Assembly: GCA_963602445.1 (NCBI GenBank)
Contig: CAVCIY010000100.1
Span: 1-11,026, forward strand
DNA length: 11,026 nt
DNA from: Alangreenwoodia sp963602445
GTDB lineage: Bacteria > Bacillota > Clostridia > Peptostreptococcales > Anaerovoracaceae
Reading direction: 5' to 3'
Position 1 is the first letter of the stretch. Every line of letters starts with the position of its first letter. Both the position numbers and the translations under genes were made by a program. Below are positions 1 through 6,508 of this stretch, piece by piece. The notes under the pieces are model-generated. The model made no database searches and had not been told where the DNA came from. It saw only the letters and a list, made by a program, of their open reading frames with translations.

Positions 1-1
1 T

Positions 2-703
2 GCCGGCGACGCAGCGAAGGCAGACAATGCAGCAAATGCAGACAGCTCAGCAAAGCCGGACAACGCAGAGTGTGTCGGTGTCGCAGAGAATGAAGATGGC
101 GCAGAGTGTGCCGGCGTCGCAGAGAATGAAGATGGCGCAGAGGTGGAGATATGCGGCGCCGACGAGCTTCAGATCGCGGGTGTTCACAATCTTGAAAATG
201 CTCTTGCGGCATGTGCGATATCGGTGTGCTTTGGCATCGATGCAGGCACTATAGCATCGACGCTTAGGACATTTGCCGGTGTAGAGCACAGGATGGAAAA
301 GTGCGGCGTAAAAAACGGCGTGACTTTTGTAAATGATTCTAAGGGGACAAATCCGGATGCAGCAATAAAAGCTGTATCGTCATATATAAATGTGATTCTG
401 ATAGCAGGCGGCTATGACAAAAATGCCGAATATACAGAATTTGTAAATAGTTTCGAAGGACATGTGAAAGCGCTGATCCTGCTTGGGAACACGGCGGAGA
501 AGATAAAGTCCGCGGCGTTGTCTGCGGGATTTAGCGCGGTAGATATTGTCTCTGACATGAGAGAGGCAGTTGCGAAAGCATATGAGATAGCTAAGCAGGG
601 TGACACGGTTCTTCTTTCTCCAGCATGTGCAAGCTGGGATATGTATAAAAATTATGAGTTAAGGGGCGAAGATTTCAAAAACTGTGTAAAGGAGCTGAAA
701 TAA
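2..703 (+). CDS. murD: MurD, UDP-N-acetylmuramoyl-L-alanine--D-glutamate ligase (5' partial)
   Basis: Cytoplasmic ATP-dependent Mur ligase that adds D-glutamate to UDP-MurNAc-L-Ala in peptidoglycan precursor synthesis. The frame is open from position 2, and the start and the N-terminal ATP-binding P-loop part lie outside the window. What remains is the end of the central domain (GVHNLENALAA, 179-211) and the whole C-terminal domain, with the family motifs HRMEK (about 290), NDSKGTNPDAA (about 334-366), LIAGGYDKNAEY (about 398-432) and LLSPACASWDMYKNYELRG (about 610-666). These make the assignment firm. Just before the GVHNLENALAA strand lies an unusual acidic, Ala/Asn/Glu/Cys-rich insert (about 2-150) built partly from a 36-bp tandem repeat, where other MurD proteins have a short loop. 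It stays in frame without stops, so the enzyme is probably functional. The stop falls 4 nt before a possible ftsW start at 708, consistent with one operon. Confidence 0.96.
   Translation, partial: AGDAAKADNAANADSSAKPDNAECVGVAENEDGAECAGVAENEDGAEVEICGADELQIAGVHNLENALAACAISVCFGIDAGTIASTLRTFAGVEHRMEKCGVKNGVTFVNDSKGTNPDAAIKAVSSYINVILIAGGYDKNAEYTEFVNSFEGHVKALILLGNTAEKIKSAALSAGFSAVDIVSDMREAVAKAYEIAKQGDTVLLSPACASWDMYKNYELRGEDFKNCVKELK
65..142 (+). repeat. 36-bp in-frame tandem repeat inside murD
   Basis: Two full units (65-100 and 101-136) differ at only 2 of 36 bases, and a third begins at 137 (GCAGAG). The period is 12 codons and encodes AECVGVAENEDG then AECAGVAENEDG. Upstream, 2-64 is a looser Ala/Asp/Asn-rich run that looks like decayed repeats of the same kind. 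The repeat sits in a loop of the MurD central domain, ahead of the conserved HNLENALAA segment, and the high identity between units suggests a recent duplication. Confidence 0.9.
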
Positions 704-739
704 TCAGATGAAACGCAGATTAATAGCAGATTCGCACAT

Positions 740-745
740 AGGTGG
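740..745 (+). promoter_or_regulatory. Shine-Dalgarno AGGTGG that favours the ftsW start at 753
   Basis: AGGTGG lies 7 nt before the ATG at 753. The alternative in-frame ATG at 708 has only GGAG at 691-694, 13 nt away and inside the murD end. Spacing therefore favours 753, though 708 cannot be excluded. Confidence 0.5.
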
Positions 746-752
746 CGAAGTT

Positions 753-1943
753 ATGTCAAACGGGGTTATGGATACGGCAGCCCGAAGAAAGAAAAAAAGG
801 AAAGCGGGCTCCGCTGACTTCCTTTTGACCGCACTTGTGCTAGGGCTTGTTATTTTTGGCGTAATAATGGTTTTTAGTGCCAGCTATTATACGGCACTGA
901 ACAAAGAAGGAACGCCATATTATTATCTTATAAGAGACGCAATATATGCGGCGCTTGGCACGGTCGTAATGGCGATTTTGGCTGTTACGGATTATCGTAT
1001 AGTGAAAAATATCTCCTATTTCACCTATGGTGCTTGCGTTGTTTTGCTTATAGTCGTTTTGTTTGCGGGTACATCGATCAACAATGCGGCGCGATGGATT
1101 TATATCGGGCCTATAAGTATCATGCCCGGCGAGCTTGCGAAGATGGGATGCATATTTGCGATTGCAAAATTTTTGAGCGAACCGCAGCACAATGCGAGAT
1201 CGATGAAACACGGGGTATTGCCGTCGCTTTTGATGATGGGTATTCCGTTACTGCTCATAATAATACAGCCGAGTACCACTACTGCCATGACGCTTGCCGT
1301 GATATGTATCGGGATGATGTACGTTGACGGAATGAGCATGAAAATTTTCGCAGCCTTAGGCGGAGTCGGAGCACTCGGTCTTGGCGTGTATATCATAAAG
1401 GACGGAGGATATAAGCTGCAGAGAATCGTCAGCTTCCTGAATCCGTTTGCTGACAGCCAGGGATCGGGATATCAGGTAGTTCAGTCGCTTCTTGCGCTTG
1501 GTTCGGGCGGGATAACAGGTGTGGGTCTCGGAAAGAGTATTCAGAAAACATTATATCTGCCTGACCCGCAAAACGACTTCATCATCGCAATTATCGGAGA
1601 AGAGCTTGGACTTGTCGGACTTATTGTTCTTCTTCTCGTATATCTCCTTTTGATCTGGAGATGTGTAAGAATCGTAATTAAGGCACCTGACAAGTACAGC
1701 ACGCTTGTGTCTGCAGGCATTACCATTATGCTTGCTTCACAAGTCGCAATGAACGTAATGATCGCAACGTCAATGATGCCGCCGACAGGTGTAGCGCTTC
1801 CTTTTGTGAGCTGGGGCGCAAATTCACTTTTGATATTCATGGCATCGATGGGAATCATGCTGAATATTTCAAGTAAGATAGACGAAGGCGAACTAAGGAA
1901 GGGCAAGAAAAAGAAGCGTTTATTCAGGAAAAATTCCCGTTAG
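753..1943 (+). CDS. ftsW: FtsW, SEDS-family septal peptidoglycan glycosyltransferase
   Basis: Polytopic membrane protein that polymerises lipid II at the division septum together with a class B PBP. From the 753 start it is 396 residues; the ATG at 708 would add 15. A basic N-terminus (ARRKKKRK) precedes about ten hydrophobic segments, and the C-terminus is strongly basic. SEDS features are present: FSASYY in the first membrane segment, NNAARWIYIG (111-120) followed by MPGELAKMG, and LPDPQNDFIIAIIGEELG (270-287), in which D275 aligns with the catalytic Asp of the large extracellular loop (E. coli D297). The C-terminal signature NVMIATSMMPPTGVALPF begins at N334. Two spots differ from the usual family sequence: MPGE replaces the common QPSE, and SWGANS (353-358) replaces SYGGSS/SAGGSN. 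RodA or SpoVE are close relatives; position between murD and murG favours FtsW/SpoVE. The stop codon lies in a 17-bp direct repeat. Confidence 0.93.
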   Translation: MSNGVMDTAARRKKKRKAGSADFLLTALVLGLVIFGVIMVFSASYYTALNKEGTPYYYLIRDAIYAALGTVVMAILAVTDYRIVKNISYFTYGACVVLLIVVLFAGTSINNAARWIYIGPISIMPGELAKMGCIFAIAKFLSEPQHNARSMKHGVLPSLLMMGIPLLLIIIQPSTTTAMTLAVICIGMMYVDGMSMKIFAALGGVGALGLGVYIIKDGGYKLQRIVSFLNPFADSQGSGYQVVQSLLALGSGGITGVGLGKSIQKTLYLPDPQNDFIIAIIGEELGLVGLIVLLLVYLLLIWRCVRIVIKAPDKYSTLVSAGITIMLASQVAMNVMIATSMMPPTGVALPFVSWGANSLLIFMASMGIMLNISSKIDEGELRKGKKKKRLFRKNSR

Positions 1944-1975
1944 GAAAATCCACATTATAAAAATTCCCGTTAGGA
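1929..1975 (+). repeat. 17-bp direct repeat spanning the ftsW stop and the murG ribosome-binding site
   Basis: AAAAATTCCCGTTAGGA occurs at 1929-1945 and again at 1959-1975, a 30-bp offset with no mismatch. Copy 1 contains the last ftsW codons and its TAG stop (1941-1943). Copy 2 supplies the AGGAG (1972-1976) that serves as the murG Shine-Dalgarno, 6 nt before its ATG. Confidence 0.93.
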
Positions 1976-1982
1976 GTACGAT

Positions 1983-3065
1983 ATGAGAGTAATAATGACA
2001 GGCGGCGGCACAGGCGGCCATATATATCCCGCAATAGCTATAGCTGAAGAAATCAAAAAAAGACATCCGGATGCTGAGATAATCTTTGCCGGAACCACAC
2101 ACGGTATGGAAAAGGACATTGTTCCGGCAAACGGATACGAACTCAGGTACATAACGGTCAGCGGACTGGACAGAAGAAATCCTCTCAAAAATTTCAAAAC
2201 CGCTAAGGATTTGATGAAGGGGATGGCTGAGTCAAAGAAGCTTATGAAGGAATTTAAGCCTGATGTTGTCATCGGCACGGGAGGATATGTGTGCGGTCCT
2301 GTTGTCAGAGCAGCCGCACAGACCGGAATACGTTCGTTTATTCATGAGCAAAATGCATTTCCGGGACTCACAAATAAGCTTCTCAGCAAGAAAGTTGAGA
2401 CTGTTTTTACGGCTTTCGAGGAAGCCGTGCCGTATTTCAAGACGAAGAAGCCTGTGATCACAGTCGGAAACCCTGTCAGAAGTGCATTTGCCAAGACAAG
2501 CAGAGATGAAGCAAGGAAAGCTCTCGGTCTTTCGGAGGACGAATTTGTCGTGCTCAGCTTCGGCGGAAGTCTCGGCGCACAGACTATCAACGACCAGATG
2601 CAGGATGCAGTAAGAAGATTCGCAGGAAAAGACGGAATCAGAATTATTTTCGCCACCGGAAAGAGATATTATGACAGAATCACAGGTTCTGCAGAAAATA
2701 TACCTCAAAACGTCACATATATGAGATATATTGATGATATGCCAATCTATCTTGCCGCTTGTGACCTGGCTGTCACAAGAGCCGGTGCCCTTACGGTATC
2801 AGAGATAATGGCATGCGGCAGAGCGTCAATTATGATTCCTTCACCAAATGTGACTGCAAACCACCAATATTACAATGCGAAATCCGTCGCCGATAAAAAT
2901 GCGGCGATTCTGATTGAGGAAAAGAATCTGGCAGAGGGAACTGTTGCGGATGTTATCGAACGAATGGCGGATGACAGAAGCACAACTGCGAGTATGAGTG
3001 AAAATGCGGCTAAGGCGGGAAGAATAGATGCTGCCAAGGTTATCTGCGACACTATAGGCATCTGA
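1983..3065 (+). CDS. murG: MurG, lipid II synthase (UDP-GlcNAc:lipid I GlcNAc transferase)
   Basis: Peripheral inner-face membrane glycosyltransferase (GT-B fold, GT28) that transfers GlcNAc to lipid I, forming lipid II. Its 360 residues match the family length. The N-terminal domain opens with GGGTGGHIYPA (7-17), the glycine-rich loop with the conserved His. It also has the GTGGYVCGP motif (98-106) and HEQNAFPGLTNK (121-132), where Phe replaces the more usual Val or Ile. The domain linker is VGNPVR (161-166). The C-terminal UDP-GlcNAc domain has SFGGSLGAQTIN (192-203), the acceptor/donor motif TRAGALTVSEIM (265-276), and an IMIPSPNVTANHQYYNA segment (283-299), the counterpart of the usual PxPxAxxxHQxxNA motif. 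The ATG at 1983 has AGGAG 6 nt upstream. It lies 39 nt after ftsW and 19 nt before divIB, so it is probably cotranscribed with them. Confidence 0.97.
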   Translation: MRVIMTGGGTGGHIYPAIAIAEEIKKRHPDAEIIFAGTTHGMEKDIVPANGYELRYITVSGLDRRNPLKNFKTAKDLMKGMAESKKLMKEFKPDVVIGTGGYVCGPVVRAAAQTGIRSFIHEQNAFPGLTNKLLSKKVETVFTAFEEAVPYFKTKKPVITVGNPVRSAFAKTSRDEARKALGLSEDEFVVLSFGGSLGAQTINDQMQDAVRRFAGKDGIRIIFATGKRYYDRITGSAENIPQNVTYMRYIDDMPIYLAACDLAVTRAGALTVSEIMACGRASIMIPSPNVTANHQYYNAKSVADKNAAILIEEKNLAEGTVADVIERMADDRSTTASMSENAAKAGRIDAAKVICDTIGI

Positions 3066-3084
3066 GAAGAGGGTGAAAATATAA

Positions 3085-3966
3085 ATGGATAATCAAAGAA
3101 ACGGCAGCAGCTTTCACACCTCTGTAGATATTTTCGGAGGCGGAGACACGGAGTACAATCAAGGTCTCGCATCAAGAGGCGAAGACGAGAAGACCGCCGA
3201 AAAGACCGGGCTGGTAAAGCCCGTTATTCCGGGAGAAAAAAAGAAACGAAGAACAAAAAGAAGCAGAAATTACCTTCCTGCCATTCTTATTACGGCCGTG
3301 GTGCTCATTGCATTTATTCTCTTTCTCAAATCCCCGGTATTTACCATAGAATATATTCAGATAGACGGGAATTATATTCTCTCCGATCAGGAGATTCTTG
3401 ATACTTCCGGAGTTGCCAAGGGACAAAATATGTTTGGCAAGAATGCGCACAAAGCTAAGTCGAAGCTTAAAGACAATCCTTATATCAGCAGCGTAAATAT
3501 TGACAGAAAGATACCTGATACGTATGTTATCAAGATAGAAGAGATTACTCCGTCAATAGCTGTTAAGTACAGTGATGAAAAATATATCATACTTGATTCT
3601 GAAGGAAAGGTCATAGATTGCACGGACAGCACCATGACAGCCACGCTTTTAAACGGTGTCACCGTAAAAAAGTACAAGATCGGATCGGAGCCGAAGCTTA
3701 AGGGCATATCGAATCTGAATAAGCTTCTCTCTATGATAAATGTCCTCAATGCAGAGGATCTTTACTTCAAACAGGTTGAGATTGTTGACTCGGACACTAT
3801 AAAAGGAAATATAACAGACACGCTCACGTGCCAGGGAACTTATGAAAATATCTCTCTATATGCGAAGGAACTCAAGAGCGCCCTTTATGATATCAATCAA
3901 AAAGGGTATGACAGCGGCGAGATATATATAAGCGATGCCGGATATGCGTCGTTTAACCCGGAATGA
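3085..3966 (+). CDS. ftsQ: DivIB/FtsQ-type cell division protein with POTRA domain
   Basis: Single-pass membrane protein of the divisome that, with FtsL and DivIC/FtsB, scaffolds and activates the septal FtsW-PBP synthase. In its 293 residues I see a hydrophilic cytoplasmic tail (1-62) ending in a very basic stretch (EKKKRRTKRSR, 51-61), one transmembrane helix (about 64-82), then a POTRA domain (about 86-152) with the typical FTIEYIQIDGNYILSDQEI start and NPYISSVNIDRKIPDTYVIKIEE end. A beta-domain follows (about 155-290; YIILDSEGKVID at 167-178). No enzyme motif is expected or seen. It follows murG by 19 nt, with GAGGGTG before the ATG. Sequence identity in this family is low, so the call rests on topology, POTRA and dcw position; divIB is the Gram-positive name. 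Confidence 0.9.
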   Translation: MDNQRNGSSFHTSVDIFGGGDTEYNQGLASRGEDEKTAEKTGLVKPVIPGEKKKRRTKRSRNYLPAILITAVVLIAFILFLKSPVFTIEYIQIDGNYILSDQEILDTSGVAKGQNMFGKNAHKAKSKLKDNPYISSVNIDRKIPDTYVIKIEEITPSIAVKYSDEKYIILDSEGKVIDCTDSTMTATLLNGVTVKKYKIGSEPKLKGISNLNKLLSMINVLNAEDLYFKQVEIVDSDTIKGNITDTLTCQGTYENISLYAKELKSALYDINQKGYDSGEIYISDAGYASFNPE

Positions 3967-3987
3967 TCGCAAAAATCGAGATGTATC

Positions 3988-4011
3988 ACGGTGTGCGGTA
4001 CGGTGTGCGGT
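3988..4011 (+). repeat. 12-bp perfect tandem repeat in the divIB-ftsZ spacer
   Basis: ACGGTGTGCGGT occurs at 3988-3999 and immediately again at 4000-4011. It starts 22 nt after the divIB stop, in the GC-richer half of the 200-nt spacer (3967-4166). The second half of the spacer is AT-rich and carries the ftsZ promoter. ATCAC (3985-3989) and GTGAT (4012-4016) could close a short stem around the repeat. No function is evident. Confidence 0.85.
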
Positions 4012-4103
4012 GTGATGAGGCTCGATGCGGCAGCGTGTGCAATTCAGAGCCGAAATCAGAAAAAAGTAAAACAAAATTGTAATCTGCTTTTTTTATCTAA
4101 ATG

Positions 4104-4132
4104 TTGCGATTGAAATATTGATATGTTAGAAT
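4104..4132 (+). promoter_or_regulatory. Predicted sigma-A-type extended -10 promoter of ftsZ
   Basis: The -35 candidate TTGCGA (4104-4109) matches TTGACA at 4 of 6 bases. A 17-nt spacer leads to TAGAAT (4127-4132), a one-mismatch -10. TG at 4124-4125, one base before the -10, makes it an extended -10. The start of transcription would fall near 4139, giving a leader of about 28 nt with GGGAGG (4151-4156), 10 nt before the ATG at 4167. This would allow ftsZ expression separate from the upstream wall genes. Confidence 0.7.
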
Positions 4133-4166
4133 TGAATCGATAAAGGTAACGGGAGGATCACAGACA

Positions 4167-5330
4167 ATGTTAGACTTAGAAATGAATGTTGCAAACAATG
4201 CTCAGATAAAAGTAATAGGCGTAGGCGGCGGCGGTGGAAATGCCGTAAATCGCATGATAGAATCAGGCCTCCAGGGTGTTTCTTATGTGGTAGTGAATAC
4301 AGACAAGCAGGCATTAGACAGTGCTTCGGCTGATGTAAAGGTACAGATAGGTGAAAAGCTCACAAGAGGACTTGGCGCAGGTGCAAATCCTGAAATAGGC
4401 ATGAAAGCTGCCGAAGAAAATCTTGAAGATATCAAGCAGCACTTCGACGGAGTGGATATGGTATTTCTTACTGCAGGCATGGGCGGCGGCACAGGTACAG
4501 GTGCGGCTCCTGTTATAGCAAAGGCAGCGAAAGAGAGAGGGATTCTTACTGTCGGAGTAGTTACGAAGCCTTTCAGCTTTGAAGGAAAGAGACGTAAGGA
4601 TCACGCAGAGCTTGGTATAGAATATCTAAAGAAGTATGTAGATTCACTTGTAGTAGTTCCAAATGACAAGCTGCTGCAGATTTCAGACAAGAAGACAACT
4701 GTAAATGAAGCATTCGGCATGGCTGATGACATTCTCAGACAGGGTGTTCAGGGCATTACAGACCTCATCACGAAGTCAGGCGTCATCAATCTTGACTTTG
4801 CGGATGTAAAGACAGTTATGAGCGACAAGGGTATCGCACATATGGGTATCGGTGTTGCAAGCGGCGAAAAGAGAGTTGAAGATGCAGTTGCGGAAGCTAT
4901 CGGAAGCCCGCTTCTCGAGACTTCTATCGACGGCGCTCACTCAATCCTCCTCAATATTACAGGCGGATACGACCTCGGTATGCTTGAAGTATATGAAGCT
5001 TCAGACCTTATCGAAAAATCAGCTGCCGAAAATGCAAATATCATATTCGGTACTGCGATTGACGAAAGTCTCAATGACGAGATCAGGATCACACTCATCG
5101 CTACAGGATTTGACAGTGATGAAGATACAGCAGCTCCGGCACCAAATCCTCAGAATTCCCAGGATGTATATGCACAGCAGCCTTCGCCACAGTCTGCTCC
5201 TGCGGGACAGCAGCCGGCAAGCTCACCTGCTTATGTTTCTGAACAGCAGGCACCGGCGAGAAAAGAAGAGAGCATCGAAGTTCCGGACTTCCTTAAGGGT
5301 GCTATGAACGCCGTAAACAGAAAGCTTTAA
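4167..5330 (+). CDS. ftsZ: FtsZ, tubulin-like division GTPase
   Basis: Cytoplasmic GTPase that polymerises into the Z ring and recruits the divisome. Its 387 residues are typical. The nucleotide-binding part has IKVIGVGGGGGNAVNRM (14-30), the tubulin signature GGGTGTG (107-113), VVTKPFSFEGKRR (131-143) and NDKLL (166-170). The T7 synergy loop INLDFADVKTVM (207-218) keeps N208, D210 and D213, which complete the GTPase site of the neighbouring subunit. A Pro/Gln/Ala-rich disordered linker (about 317-367) leads to the C-terminal conserved peptide IEVPDFLKG (370-378), the docking site for partners such as FtsA, SepF or ZapA-type proteins, and a short basic tail. The ATG at 4167 is preceded by GGGAGG at 10 nt; an internal ATG at 4182 is less well placed. 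It has its own promoter and terminator. No ftsA precedes it, unlike many dcw clusters. Confidence 0.98.
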   Translation: MLDLEMNVANNAQIKVIGVGGGGGNAVNRMIESGLQGVSYVVVNTDKQALDSASADVKVQIGEKLTRGLGAGANPEIGMKAAEENLEDIKQHFDGVDMVFLTAGMGGGTGTGAAPVIAKAAKERGILTVGVVTKPFSFEGKRRKDHAELGIEYLKKYVDSLVVVPNDKLLQISDKKTTVNEAFGMADDILRQGVQGITDLITKSGVINLDFADVKTVMSDKGIAHMGIGVASGEKRVEDAVAEAIGSPLLETSIDGAHSILLNITGGYDLGMLEVYEASDLIEKSAAENANIIFGTAIDESLNDEIRITLIATGFDSDEDTAAPAPNPQNSQDVYAQQPSPQSAPAGQQPASSPAYVSEQQAPARKEESIEVPDFLKGAMNAVNRKL

Positions 5331-5342
5331 GATTCCAAGGAG

Positions 5343-5370
5343 AAAAGCCGGTGATGAGCCGGCTTTTTGT
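5343..5370 (+). terminator. Rho-independent terminator after ftsZ
   Basis: AAAAGCCGG (5343-5351) pairs perfectly with CCGGCTTTT (5359-5367) around a 7-nt loop, and the 3' arm runs into TTTTT (5364-5368) followed by GTT. It begins 13 nt after the ftsZ stop and separates ftsZ from the methyltransferase gene. Confidence 0.88.
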
Positions 5371-5394
5371 TGATAAATCAGATGAGGAAATCTT

Positions 5395-6372
5395 ATGGAT
5401 CAGATGTTGAACTCTTCGAAAAATGAAAAGTTGAAAAATCTTTCAAAGCTTTATCGAAGAAAATATCGTGAACGAGAGAAAAAGTATGTTATAGAGGGAG
5501 TTCACCTTATAAAGGAAGCTTTGATAAACGGACAAATTCCCGATGAGGTATTCGTCAGGGAAGGTTTCGAAAAAACTGATGAGGGACAAAATATCATATC
5601 TGCTCTGAAATCAGGCGGAGCAGATATTTATTATGTTTCCGCGGGTGCGTTTGACAGGGCGGTTGATACAGAGACTCCACAGGGAATCGCCGCAACGGCG
5701 TCGATTCCCGCGACAGGTTTTTTGAATGTCTGCGACGATGTGAAAGCAGCCTCTTGCGGCGGTGGGAAGTTATCCGCGTGCTGCGATATGAAATCGGCTT
5801 CTTGCGGCGATGACAGGCAACCGGTCTCAGGCGGCAATGATGCGCCGGCGGCAATATGCAGTGAAGACAAGCCGCATACGTTACGCAGCGAGGACAAACG
5901 ATTTACGCATTGTGTAAGCACAAATGTACTTGTCCTTGACAGGCTGCAGGATCCCGGCAATATAGGAACTGTCATTCGCACGGCAGATGCGGCAGGATTC
6001 AGAGATATTCTTGTAATGAAAGGGACTGCGGACATTTTTTCACCAAAAACGGTCAGAGCCGCAGCCGGTTCTCTTTACAGAGTGAGATTCAGCTTTGAAT
6101 CAGATCCGAATGAAGCATTGCGGCTTCTGAAATCACTCGGCAAAAAGACAGTATGCACATCGCCGTCCGCAAAGAAGGCTTATTTTGAAGAGGATATAGC
6201 GCATGACACGGCTCTTATTATAGGAAATGAAGCAAATGGCGCATGTGATGAGTTTATGCAAGGCTCGGACATAAGGATACTTATACCGATGGAGGGAAGT
6301 ATCGAGTCACTGAACGCAGCGGCGGCAGCATCGATTATCATGTATGAATCAGTCAGACAGCGGTCGGTATAG
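5395..6372 (+). CDS. SpoU/TrmH-family RNA 2'-O-ribose methyltransferase with cysteine-rich insert
   Basis: SAM-dependent methyltransferase of the SPOUT class, related to RlmB, TrmH and B. subtilis YsgA; the RNA target cannot be told from sequence. Residues about 10-105 form the N-terminal substrate-binding domain (KLYRRKYREREKKYVIEG near 18-35, VDTETPQGIAA at 90-100). The C-terminal knot domain shows motif 1 LDRLQDPGNIGTVIRTADAAG, split as LDRLQDPGNI (181-190) and GTVIRTADAAG (191-201) with N189 and R195, motif 2 IIGNEANG (275-282, E279), and motif 3 IPMEGSIESLNAAAAAS (297-313, N307). Between the domains, about 110-175 is an unusual Cys/Ala/Gly/Asp-rich insert with seven cysteines (113, 121, 129, 130, 137, 155, 173) and degenerate repeats, where relatives have a short linker. 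The ATG at 5395 has GAGGA 6 nt upstream. It starts after the ftsZ terminator and precedes pheST, as ysgA does in B. subtilis. Confidence 0.92.
   Translation: MDQMLNSSKNEKLKNLSKLYRRKYREREKKYVIEGVHLIKEALINGQIPDEVFVREGFEKTDEGQNIISALKSGGADIYYVSAGAFDRAVDTETPQGIAATASIPATGFLNVCDDVKAASCGGGKLSACCDMKSASCGDDRQPVSGGNDAPAAICSEDKPHTLRSEDKRFTHCVSTNVLVLDRLQDPGNIGTVIRTADAAGFRDILVMKGTADIFSPKTVRAAAGSLYRVRFSFESDPNEALRLLKSLGKKTVCTSPSAKKAYFEEDIAHDTALIIGNEANGACDEFMQGSDIRILIPMEGSIESLNAAAAASIIMYESVRQRSV
5731..5814 (+). repeat. Degenerate repeat encoding CDxxKxASCG in the methyltransferase linker
   Basis: The stretch from 5731 (CDDVKAASCGG) recurs from 5782 (CDMKSASCGD) with one codon fewer near the start; the shared VK/MK-x-A-S-C-G core has a 16-residue (48-bp) period. 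Both copies end in the codon run TCTTGCGGCG. Several base differences show it is older than the murD repeat. It lies in the insert between the two methyltransferase domains. Confidence 0.7.
5854..5907 (+). repeat. Degenerate 27-bp tandem repeat in the methyltransferase linker
   Basis: Units 5854-5880 and 5881-5907 match at 18 of 27 bases by eye and encode ICSEDKPHT and LRSEDKRFT, so SEDK recurs every 9 residues. The unit lies at the end of the low-complexity insert, just before the catalytic domain resumes with STNVLVLDRL. Confidence 0.6.
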
Positions 6373-6508
6373 GCTGCAGATGAGATGAATTCAAGATGCA
6401 AGTGCCGTACATAAGACGACAGGAACGATATAAAAGGATTATAAAATGTCATATATATGGCATTAAATGTAATATATAAGACTACAAGACAATGGAGGAA
6501 AGGTATAA
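6373..6508 (+). promoter_or_regulatory. AT-rich spacer before pheS with imperfect palindrome; possible weak promoter
   Basis: This 136-nt spacer has no clear terminator for the upstream gene. It holds the 18-bp imperfect palindrome ATGTCATATATATGGCAT (6446-6463), in which one pair mismatches on DNA but could form a G-U pair in RNA. A weak promoter is possible (ATGTCA 6446-6451, 18 nt, TAATAT 6470-6475), as is a TATAAA at 6440-6445, but neither has both boxes good. The pheS Shine-Dalgarno GGAGG is at 6494-6498. I see no T-box element, which would need a longer structured leader and terminator. Confidence 0.35.

Noticed and set aside
65..142. CRISPR-like 36-bp repeats
   Set aside because: The units are directly adjacent with no spacers and lie in a coding frame, so this is a tandem repeat.
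27..254. Plus-strand open frame over the murD repeat (MQQMQTAQQ...)
   Set aside because: It is an out-of-frame reading of the tandem repeat inside murD; the murD frame is open throughout and carries the conserved motifs.
4030..4094. Possible terminator after divIB (run of T at 4087-4094)
   Set aside because: Only a 4-bp GCAG/CTGC pairing with a loop of about 50 nt precedes the T run, too weak to call a terminator.
4852..5307. 151-residue open frame inside ftsZ
   Set aside because: Out-of-frame shadow of ftsZ, which has all tubulin-family motifs over this stretch.
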